A DNA stretch of 5,487 nucleotides from Planctomycetaceae bacterium. GTDB lineage: Bacteria > Planctomycetota > Planctomycetia > Pirellulales > Thermoguttaceae. Positions 1 through 5,487 of this stretch are shown here, one piece after another. Below the pieces are notes generated by a model. It saw only the letters and a program-made list of their open reading frames with translations, was not told the origin of the DNA and ran no database searches. Numbering within the stretch: the stretch's first letter is position 1; each line of letters begins with the position of its first letter. The translations under genes and the position numbers were made by a program. The stretch covers positions 1-5,487 of the forward strand of contig JAITAZ010000142.1 in NCBI GenBank assembly GCA_031283825.1, in the 5' to 3' direction.

Positions 1-1
1 A

Positions 2-1639
2 GATCGTTTACCTTACACGACGGAATTCGATTATCTCTATCAAAAATTCAAACAAAACGCGAAAAGAAAATTTTCAAAAAACGATTTTTGGCGATACGTT
101 TTAAGCGTTGCAAAGTCAAAGTTAAAACAGCAATTGATAGACAATAACTTAAATGATAAATTATCAAGAAATCAATTGAAAGACCTACGCGGGATGAATC
201 CTTGGTGGAAGAATGATTGTCTAATAGAAGTTCCTGAAAATAAAAGACAAAATTATCAGATTTTATTTGACTACCTTTTAAACGGGCTTCCAATAGTGGT
301 TTTACGCGGTCCCAGACAAGTCGGCAAATCAACAATACAATTACAGATTATTCGCGATTTATTAGAACAACACGGGGTTTCTCCAAAACAAATTTTTCGC
401 GTTCAATTTGACGAGTTATCAACGCTGACGCTTAACGATCCTATTGTTAGAATTATCAATTGGTATGAAGAAAAAGTCGTGAAAGATACTTTTAATAATT
501 TAGCGCATCAAGGAAAAAAAATTTATATTTTCCTGGATGAAATACAAGACGTTGATAATTGGAGCGCACAATTAAAACATATTGTCGATCACGAAATGTG
601 TCATGTTTTTGTTACCGGAAGTTCGGCGATACGTATTTTTGCAGGACGCGAAAGTTTAGCTGGACGCGCTTATTGGAATGAAATCAATACGCTCGGATTA
701 TCTGAAATCTGCCGGTTTCGCAAATTGGGAAATTTACCGCCTTACAAAACCGGTTCTATTAATCTCGTGGATTTTCGTAACAAAAAATTTTGGATCGATT
801 TTAAGAATTGGTATGTTGACGAACAGTTATTAGATAAAGTTTATAAAACATTTTGCGAATTCGGCGGCTATCCTTATTGTCATACGAGCAACAACACGCT
901 GCACGAAATGACGAACGAATATATTATTGGAACAGTTGTCGCCCGAACAATCGACCAAGACCTCAAAGTTAATTTCGATTCCGAATACAAAAATAAATCA
1001 GCATCGTTAACTTCAACGCTTCTTACAAAGGCATTCAAAACGCTTTGTAAATATTCTGGTATGATTATCGGCGTAGATAAACTTCGCAAAGAGTTTCATG
1101 CTAATTTTTCCGAATCGCTCACGGATAAACAAATTCAACTGATACTAGATTTTTTTGACAATTCAATGCTTATTAAAGTTATTTATTCGTTTGAGCATCA
1201 TCTTAAGCGTGCCAAAACCGAAAAGAAATTTTGTTTGTGTGATCATTCGATCCGCAAAGCGTTGTTGAATGAATATGTTGATTTGTACGGCAAATCAGCG
1301 ACATCTAATATTGCCGGATATATAGCCGAAGGAATCGTAGGAACTTTTTTGTCTTCGATAGAAAATGTCGAATTAAGTTATCTCCGCGACGGCAACAGCA
1401 GGAATGAAAATGGACGCGAGATCGATTATATTCTTGAAGTTGGCGATGGTCATATTCCGATTGAAGTAAAGTATCGCGAGCATCCAGACCTCAACACCGG
1501 AATTGATACGTTTATAAAAAATCCCGCGAACAATGCGACATTCGGATTGGTAATTACCAAAAACGAAGTTCCAATAGATTATTTTAAAAACGAAAATATC
1601 ATCCCGATTTCGCTTAAAAAATTGCTTTTATTGAAATAA
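2..1639 (+). CDS. AAA ATPase with C-terminal DUF4143 domain (5' end cut by the window)
   Basis: Predicted cytosolic P-loop ATPase of the AAA_14/DUF4143 type (COG1373 group); the cellular role of this family is poorly known. Residues are numbered from the TTG at 134. Walker A is GPRQVGKS (59-66, bases 308-331). Walker B is IFLDEIQ (132-138). A sensor-1-like strand VFVTGSSA (158-165) is followed by the family's GRESLAGRAY (171-180). FGGYPYC (243-249) and CLCDHSIRKALL (367-378) mark the central part. The C-terminal GREIDYI ... PIEVKYR (427-448) keeps the E, D and E-x-K residues of a PD-(D/E)XK-like fold. No signal peptide or membrane segment is seen. No stop codon occurs in frame from base 2 to 134, and those 44 codons read as plausible protein (RLPYTTEFDYLYQKF ... 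NDFWRYVLSVAK) with no ATG, GTG or TTG. The true start is therefore probably left of the window, giving at least 545 residues. Internal starts (TTG 134, ATG 194) lack a Shine-Dalgarno. Family call is firm; function is unknown. Confidence 0.88.
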   Translation, partial: DRLPYTTEFDYLYQKFKQNAKRKFSKNDFWRYVLSVAKSKLKQQLIDNNLNDKLSRNQLKDLRGMNPWWKNDCLIEVPENKRQNYQILFDYLLNGLPIVVLRGPRQVGKSTIQLQIIRDLLEQHGVSPKQIFRVQFDELSTLTLNDPIVRIINWYEEKVVKDTFNNLAHQGKKIYIFLDEIQDVDNWSAQLKHIVDHEMCHVFVTGSSAIRIFAGRESLAGRAYWNEINTLGLSEICRFRKLGNLPPYKTGSINLVDFRNKKFWIDFKNWYVDEQLLDKVYKTFCEFGGYPYCHTSNNTLHEMTNEYIIGTVVARTIDQDLKVNFDSEYKNKSASLTSTLLTKAFKTLCKYSGMIIGVDKLRKEFHANFSESLTDKQIQLILDFFDNSMLIKVIYSFEHHLKRAKTEKKFCLCDHSIRKALLNEYVDLYGKSATSNIAGYIAEGIVGTFLSSIENVELSYLRDGNSRNENGREIDYILEVGDGHIPIEVKYREHPDLNTGIDTFIKNPANNATFGLVITKNEVPIDYFKNENIIPISLKKLLLLK

Positions 1640-1672
1640 TTGTTTTTCCTAAATATGAAACAGTTAGTTAAA

Positions 1673-1693
1673 TTTACCTTTTACCTTTAACCT
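1673..1693. repeat. Three 7-bp tandem units before the DUF1080 gene
   Basis: Two exact TTTACCT units (1673-1679, 1680-1686) are followed by the one-mismatch unit TTAACCT (1687-1693) and then an A-tract. They end 14 bases before the start codon of the gene at 1708. TTAAATTT (1668-1675) and AAATTTAA (1698-1705) bracket the units as an inverted repeat, but both are low-complexity A/T sequence. This could be a slippage-prone leader or chance; no function is assigned. Confidence 0.5.
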
Positions 1694-1707
1694 AAAAAAA
1701 TTTAAAA

Positions 1708-2556
1708 ATGTTCAGAATAATTTTCACGAAAGTTATTATTGTTTTTTGTGCGATTGTTATTTATCAGAGTTATGTTTTGGCTCAAGATAATTCAATTGTC
1801 GAGCGGAGTGATCAAAAGGTCATTCATCTTTTTAATGGGAGGAATTTAGACGGGTGGTATTCATTTGTCAGATTGAAGGGCAAGGGGAATGATCCTGATA
1901 AAATCTTTTCGGTTGAAAGTGGAGTCATTCGAGTTTCTGGTGTTGAGCATGGTTGTATTACGACGGATGACGTCTATGAGAATTACGTGCTTGAAGTTGA
2001 ATATAAAGTCGGCGAGCGTTCGTATGGTTCGCGGAAGGACAAGGCGTTTGACAGCGGGATACTTATTCACTCTAACGGCAATGATGGCGCTTTTGGTAGC
2101 GTTTGGATGAAATCAATTGAGATACAAGTTATTGAAGGCGGAACTGGCGATTTCTATGTTGTTTCGTCGAAGAAAGACCCGAATTTTTCATTGACTTCGA
2201 CTGTTGATCCTAATTCTCGCAAGGCAAAACAAGACGGCGGAGTATTTTCGCCGGACGGAGTTGAGACGACCGTATTTACTCCGAGCGATCCGGTAAGACG
2301 GCGCGGAGTTGATAAACTTGCACGAACTGACGTTGCTAGATTCAGAAACGCTAATGAGATTGAAAAGCCGCATGGGGAGTGGAATCTTGTAAAAATTGTT
2401 GCGCAGGATGATAAGATTGAAGTTTATCTTAATGGTCAATTAGTTAATCGGGCGAAGGATGTCAAGCCGCGAAGGGGGCGGATTCAGATTCAATCGGAGG
2501 GTGCTGAATTTTTCTACAGACGAGTTGATCTCTTTCCGTTAGAAAATAAGAATTAG
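1708..2556 (+). CDS. Secreted 3-keto-disaccharide hydrolase family protein (DUF1080)
   Basis: Exported protein of the DUF1080/3-keto-disaccharide hydrolase family, a concanavalin-like jelly-roll fold linked to carbohydrate breakdown, with some members acting on 3-keto-glycosides. The first 25 residues are a Sec signal peptide: a basic start, a hydrophobic core (VIIVFCAIVIY, 9-19) and a cleavage site after VLA (23-25). The mature part shows the expected order: LFNGRNLDGW (41-50), FSVESGVIRVSG (67-78), ENYVLEVEYK (91-100), DSGILIH (115-121), IEIQVIEGGTGDFYVV (137-152), then HGEWNLVKI (222-230) and KIEVYLNGQLVNRAKDVKP (236-254) leading to a closing strand near 258-277. The 282-residue length fits a single-domain member. 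ATG 1708 is chosen because it places the signal peptide correctly; only A-rich sequence, with no Shine-Dalgarno, precedes it. It lies 68 bases after the ATPase gene, and a terminator follows it. Substrate cannot be told from sequence; no other sugar gene is in the window. Confidence 0.92.
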   Translation: MFRIIFTKVIIVFCAIVIYQSYVLAQDNSIVERSDQKVIHLFNGRNLDGWYSFVRLKGKGNDPDKIFSVESGVIRVSGVEHGCITTDDVYENYVLEVEYKVGERSYGSRKDKAFDSGILIHSNGNDGAFGSVWMKSIEIQVIEGGTGDFYVVSSKKDPNFSLTSTVDPNSRKAKQDGGVFSPDGVETTVFTPSDPVRRRGVDKLARTDVARFRNANEIEKPHGEWNLVKIVAQDDKIEVYLNGQLVNRAKDVKPRRGRIQIQSEGAEFFYRRVDLFPLENKN

Positions 2557-2583
2557 GATTTGATTAACATTTGTCGAAATTTT

Positions 2584-2636
2584 TTGTAACTATTTAATTC
2601 AAAAAATTTGTATTGAGTAGTTACAATTTTTCTTTT
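2584..2636 (+). terminator. Rho-independent terminator after the DUF1080 gene
   Basis: The left arm (2584-2598, beginning TTGTAACTA) pairs with the right arm (2612-2626, ending TAGTTACAA) over 15 bp. Thirteen pairs are Watson-Crick and two are G-U in RNA. The loop is 13 bases (2599-2611). The right arm runs directly into TTTTTCTTTT (2627-2636). The stem is A/T-rich, so it is less stable than a classic terminator. The T-tract on one side only points to + strand transcription ending 28 bases past the DUF1080 stop codon. This suggests the downstream gene has its own promoter. Confidence 0.7.
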
Positions 2637-2659
2637 AATTTTTACATATTAAACTCGCG

Positions 2660-5032
2660 GTGATTCGTTTTTCGTTTTATCCTATTGGCGGTTCTTGTTT
2701 TGGGACGATAGGAATATTTTTATTCTTATTGGTTGCGATTCTTTTTGTTTCGCGGCGATGGATATTTGTCGATAGCGGCGAGGACGATTCCGGCGAGTTG
2801 GCGTTTAGGCGTCGGGTGTTGTTTTGGATTCGTTTTTGTGCGTTGTTGATTTTATTTCTTGCGATGCTTCGACCGACGATAATTTATACGGCGACGGAGC
2901 GTTTATCGTCTTCTCTTGTGTTGTTGCTTGATGATTCTGAGAGTATGTCTCGTGCGGACGAGATTAACGGCAACACGCGATACAAGGTTGCTCTTGACTC
3001 GTTATTGAATTCGCGAGTTGTGTTGGGTCGGATTCAGGATTATGCTGATGTCAAGTGTTATAATTTTAATTCGGGATTAGTGCCGTTTCAGATTTTTGGC
3101 GGAGTGGTTGAGGGCATGTCGTCGATTCCTAAGGGGCGTGAAACTGCGATTGGTGCGGCGTTGGATTCTGTGCGTGAGCAATTGATCGGCAAGCGTGTTT
3201 TGGGGGTGATAATTCTTACGGATGGCAGTCAGCGGACTCGTCCGCCGCGTGATACTTTGCCGCATGACGCCGCTATGCGAATGAGAGATGCGGGAATTAC
3301 GTTGTATGCGGTGAGGCTTGGCAATGCGGGCGGAAGTTCGGATTTTCGCGATGTTGCGGTAAATGACATGCACGCGAATGACAAGGTTTTTGTAAAAAAC
3401 GAGTTTCATGTTACGGGGATGATTCGTGTTACGGGATATGCGAATATTTCGATTCCGGTGCAATTATTATTTGAGGACGAGAAGGGCGAGATGAAAGTTG
3501 TTGATGAGAAATCGGTTCAAACGTCTAGTGATGATCATCTTATTCCGTACAAGTTATCTTATGCGCCGCAGGGTACGGGTTATTTTAAGTATTCGATAAA
3601 TGTTCCGACGCAGGACAAGGAGCTTATTGATACGAACAATCGGCAGAGTAATTTTGTTCGGGTGATAGATGGTGGTTTGAAGGTATTATTTATTCAGGGC
3701 GAGCGTCATTTTGATCAAGCGCCTCTTAAGCAATCGTTGGATGAATCTGCTGATATAAATGTAACGTATCTTGATGTTCGGGTGGGCAAGTTTAAGGTTA
3801 TGAATCGTGAGGGTTCGTTTCGGAGTCGTCTTGAGCGTGTAACGCGTGAGCGGGATTCGTGGTTGAATACGGCGTTTGCGAGGGGTGCGTATAATGTTTA
3901 TATTCTTGACAATCTTGATTCGATAGCGTTTAAGAAAGACGAGCTTCAGGCGTTGGTTGACAGAGTGCGTGAGGGTGCTGGGTTGATTATGCTTGGCGGA
4001 TTTAATGCGTTTGGTGCTGGCGGTTATGCGGACACTCCGTTGGCGGAGGTTTCGCCGGTAGAGATGCGTGGGGTTGACAGGCAGATGTTGGACTCGCCGA
4101 TTCGGAAGGATTTGCATTATTGGGATAAGATTCGGATGTTGCCGGTTGGTGCTGATGGTCGGGTTGGCAGTAATTTAACGGCGCATTATATAATGAGGCT
4201 AGTGCAGACGACGGAGAAAAACGAGCAATTGTGGCGAGTGTTGCCGGAGTTGCAGGGAGCGAATCGGTTTGATCGGATAAAGTCGAGTGCTACGGTGATT
4301 GCGGCGGGGGAGAATGGGGAGCGGTTATTGGTTTCGCAGTTATTTGGACTGGGTCGAGTTTTGGCGTTTGCGGGCGACACTACGTACAGGTGGCGGCTTG
4401 CGGGATTTAATGAGGAGCATAAATTATTTTGGCGTCATGTTATTTTGTGGCTTGCGAAGATGGATGACGTTTTTGAAAATGACTGTTATATTACGATGGA
4501 GAATGTGCGATTATTACCTGGTGATTTGGCGAAGTTTCAGATTCATTTGAAGTCGTCGAGTGGTGAGGAGGTTAAGGATTTCAAGTCTGAAGTGGTTGTG
4601 TATCATCCTGATGGTTTGTGTCGGAGTGTTGTTGTGGTTGATGACGATGGTGTTAAGGCGGGAACGTTTCGGGAAACGGAGCAAGCGGGCGATTATAAGA
4701 TTGAGGTTAAGATTGACAAGAGTTCGTTGAAAGAGGAATTTCAAAATGGTGTGGCGATAGCGAGATTTATGGTTCAGGATCAGAATTTGGAGTTGGACAG
4801 TCCGATAGCGTATCCGAATTTGTTGGACAATATTTCGGCGACGTCTGGTGGAAGAAGTATTGCGCCGGAGCAATTAAATTCTCTCTTGGAGGAACTGTTA
4901 AAAAAGACGGACGAATTTATTGAGAGTAGAGAAACGTCAAAGACATTGTATGATGGTTGGTGGTGTTTATTATTTTTCGCGTTGTTATTGTGTACGGAAT
5001 GGTTTCTAAGAAAGCAATGGGGATTAGTTTGA
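2660..5032 (+). CDS. Membrane protein with VWA and glutamine-amidotransferase-like domains
   Basis: Inner-membrane protein of 790 residues; role unknown. Two N-terminal helices (about 13-30 and 53-70) are followed by a VWA domain. Its metal site is complete: DDSES (91-95, the DxSxS motif), T162 in GRETAIGAAL and D188 in ILTDGS. A beta-rich linker follows (about 235-335). A class I glutamine-amidotransferase-like region comes next (about 340-580), with KVLFIQGE (341-348), YNVYILDNLD (411-420), LIMLGGFNAFGAGGY (442-456) and LAFAGDTTYRWRL (568-580). No cysteine sits at the nucleophile position near GGFNAFG, so this domain is probably not an amidotransferase. A further beta domain (about 608-705) and a C-terminal helix (about 766-782) complete a BatA-like arrangement. 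GTG 2660 is the only ATG/GTG/TTG start between the upstream in-frame stop (2636-2638) and the first helix; no Shine-Dalgarno is seen. Relatives often sit beside MoxR ATPase and DUF58 genes, absent here. Coding strand strongly G-rich over C. Confidence 0.9.
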   Translation: MIRFSFYPIGGSCFGTIGIFLFLLVAILFVSRRWIFVDSGEDDSGELAFRRRVLFWIRFCALLILFLAMLRPTIIYTATERLSSSLVLLLDDSESMSRADEINGNTRYKVALDSLLNSRVVLGRIQDYADVKCYNFNSGLVPFQIFGGVVEGMSSIPKGRETAIGAALDSVREQLIGKRVLGVIILTDGSQRTRPPRDTLPHDAAMRMRDAGITLYAVRLGNAGGSSDFRDVAVNDMHANDKVFVKNEFHVTGMIRVTGYANISIPVQLLFEDEKGEMKVVDEKSVQTSSDDHLIPYKLSYAPQGTGYFKYSINVPTQDKELIDTNNRQSNFVRVIDGGLKVLFIQGERHFDQAPLKQSLDESADINVTYLDVRVGKFKVMNREGSFRSRLERVTRERDSWLNTAFARGAYNVYILDNLDSIAFKKDELQALVDRVREGAGLIMLGGFNAFGAGGYADTPLAEVSPVEMRGVDRQMLDSPIRKDLHYWDKIRMLPVGADGRVGSNLTAHYIMRLVQTTEKNEQLWRVLPELQGANRFDRIKSSATVIAAGENGERLLVSQLFGLGRVLAFAGDTTYRWRLAGFNEEHKLFWRHVILWLAKMDDVFENDCYITMENVRLLPGDLAKFQIHLKSSSGEEVKDFKSEVVVYHPDGLCRSVVVVDDDGVKAGTFRETEQAGDYKIEVKIDKSSLKEEFQNGVAIARFMVQDQNLELDSPIAYPNLLDNISATSGGRSIAPEQLNSLLEELLKKTDEFIESRETSKTLYDGWWCLLFFALLLCTEWFLRKQWGLV

Positions 5033-5061
5033 GAAAAAATTCAAAATTATGTTTTTCAAGA

Positions 5062-5097
5062 AACATTAAAGACGTGAGGGACATCAGGAACGTCGTT
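5062..5097. repeat. Four degenerate 9-bp tandem units
   Basis: Four adjacent 9-mers share the pattern RAC-RT: AACATTAAA (5062-5070), GACGTGAGG (5071-5079), GACATCAGG (5080-5088) and AACGTCGTT (5089-5097). A similar GACGTAAAA recurs at about 5144-5152. The period is a multiple of three, and the in-frame reading is KDVRDIRNVVV then stop, but no start codon or ribosome binding site supports translation. It lies in the 195-base gap after the VWA gene, which otherwise holds no gene. Confidence 0.4.
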
Positions 5098-5178
5098 GTT
5101 TGAAATCGGAAATTAAAGACTCAAAAGTTGAACGAATCAAAAGACGTAAAATCAAATTCTGAAAAATGGCATAAACCA

Positions 5179-5184
5179 TATAAT
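5179..5184 (+). promoter_or_regulatory. Possible -10 box for the DNA methylase gene
   Basis: A perfect TATAAT lies 43 bases before the ATG at 5228. The best -35 candidate is TTCTGA (5157-5162), 16 bases upstream, which matches TTGACA poorly. The surroundings are A/T-rich, so a chance match is likely enough to keep confidence low. A separate promoter here would fit the long gap after the preceding stop codon. Confidence 0.3.
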
Positions 5185-5214
5185 CGAAATTCATTGATGG
5201 AATCTAATTTTAAG

Positions 5215-5219
5215 AGGAG
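5215..5219 (+). promoter_or_regulatory. Strong Shine-Dalgarno (AGGAG) for the methylase gene
   Basis: AGGAG, within TAAGAGGAGA, sits 8 bases before the ATG at 5228. It fixes the start of the partial gene at the right edge. It stands out because none of the other three genes in the window shows a recognisable Shine-Dalgarno. Confidence 0.8.
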
Positions 5220-5227
5220 AATATTTT

Positions 5228-5487
5228 ATGTACGATAAATCTTATCTTTTTGAACGTCCGCTTTCTAAAGAGAATAATTTATTGAAATGTTTTGAAGAAA
5301 TTCATGACTTTATTTATTCGCACGACGGATTATCAACTCAGCAGACTTTAGAGGAATTTGTTAAGATTCTGTTTGTCAAAATTTTTGACGAGCAATTAAA
5401 AGAGAATCAATTTATTATTACAGACGATGAATGGAATCGCGTTAAGTCCGGCGAATACGCAACAAATTTTACAAATCGAATAACTCA
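5228..5487 (+). CDS. N-terminus of an N-6 DNA methylase, type I-like (3' end cut by the window)
   Basis: The first 86 codons of an open frame that runs off the right edge without a stop. Residues 16-55 contain LLKCFEEIHDFIYSHDGLS (18-36) followed by a helix QQTLEEFVKILFVKIFDE (38-55). This pattern of a helical start, 'IHDFIYxxDGLS', then 'EEFVKxLFxKIxDE' is what I know from the N-terminal helical region of HsdM-like and related N-6 adenine DNA methylases. It precedes the SAM-binding methylase domain with the NPPF/NPPY motif. Those catalytic motifs would lie beyond the window, so methylase activity is inferred from the N-terminus alone. ATG 5228 is supported by AGGAG 8 bases upstream. If the call is right, a specificity subunit and a restriction or other defence gene may follow on the right. 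Alternatives are a fused type IIG enzyme or a methylase from another defence system. Confidence 0.68.
   Translation, partial: MYDKSYLFERPLSKENNLLKCFEEIHDFIYSHDGLSTQQTLEEFVKILFVKIFDEQLKENQFIITDDEWNRVKSGEYATNFTNRIT

Noticed and set aside
48..335. Open frame on the minus strand across the start of the ATPase gene
   Set aside because: It overlaps the well-supported ATPase reading on the + strand, including part of the Walker A region, and its translation shows no family motif.
2613..2641. Promoter-like TTGAGT (2613-2618) and TAATTT (2636-2641), spaced 17 bases, before the VWA gene
   Set aside because: Both boxes match weakly in A/T-rich sequence, and the -35 overlaps the terminator stem. The gene probably has a promoter here, but I cannot place it.
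3077..4117. Long minus-strand open frames (3077-3463, 3686-4117) and one at 4514-4873 inside the VWA gene
   Set aside because: They are antisense to coding sequence with clear domain motifs. Their Arg/Asn/Thr/Ile-rich translations are what G/T-rich sense codons give in reverse.
5033..5057. Inverted repeat GAAAAA / TTTTTC after the VWA gene stop codon
   Set aside because: A 6-bp stem that is nearly all A-T, with a 13-base loop and no T-tract after it; not credible as a terminator.
5049..5069. Tiny open frame starting at ATG 5049
   Set aside because: Only six codons before a stop, with no ribosome binding site.
5071..5094. GACGT / ACGTC hairpin in the last gap
   Set aside because: A 5-bp stem with a 14-base loop, explained by the 9-bp repeat pattern in which the core is almost self-complementary.
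1..5487. A new multi-gene system made of all four genes
   Set aside because: A terminator separates the second and third genes, the outer genes differ in composition from the middle ones, and the families have no known joint role. Nothing in the sequence ties them together.

Overview
The window reads as a piece of a bacterial chromosome, probably from the Planctomycetes or the wider PVC group, at low to moderate GC. This guess rests on two genes. One encodes a secreted 3-keto-disaccharide hydrolase (DUF1080) in the version with an 'ENYxLxVEYK ... DSGILxH ... IExQxIEGGTGDF' core. The other encodes a three-transmembrane protein joining a von Willebrand A (VWA) domain to a glutamine-amidotransferase-like domain. 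Both are abundant in that group. No rRNA or tRNA gene is present to confirm the lineage.

Layout, all on the + strand: (1) 2-1639, an AAA ATPase of the AAA_14/DUF4143 type. Its reading frame is open back to the left edge with no start codon before 134, so the gene is cut by the window. (2) 1640-1707, a short gap with three 7-bp tandem units. (3) 1708-2556, the DUF1080 protein with a signal peptide. (4) 2557-2659, a gap with a good hairpin plus T-tract terminator. (5) 2660-5032, the VWA/amidotransferase-like membrane protein, starting at GTG. (6) 5033-5227, an AT-rich gap with a degenerate 9-bp repeat, a possible -10 box and a clear Shine-Dalgarno. (7) 5228-5487, the first 86 codons of a protein resembling the N-terminus of type I-like N-6 adenine DNA methylases, cut by the right edge.

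The genes do not form one obvious pathway. The two middle genes look like ordinary cell-envelope and carbohydrate functions, and the terminator after 2556 argues against their being one operon. The outer genes (an ATPase with a nuclease-fold-like C-terminal domain, and a DNA methylase) are accessory or defence-type genes. They also differ in base composition from the middle genes: the outer ones are A/T-rich with little strand skew, while the VWA gene is strongly G-over-C on its coding strand. I see no convincing undescribed system inside the window. The most useful leads are the methylase running off the right edge and the incomplete ATPase on the left.
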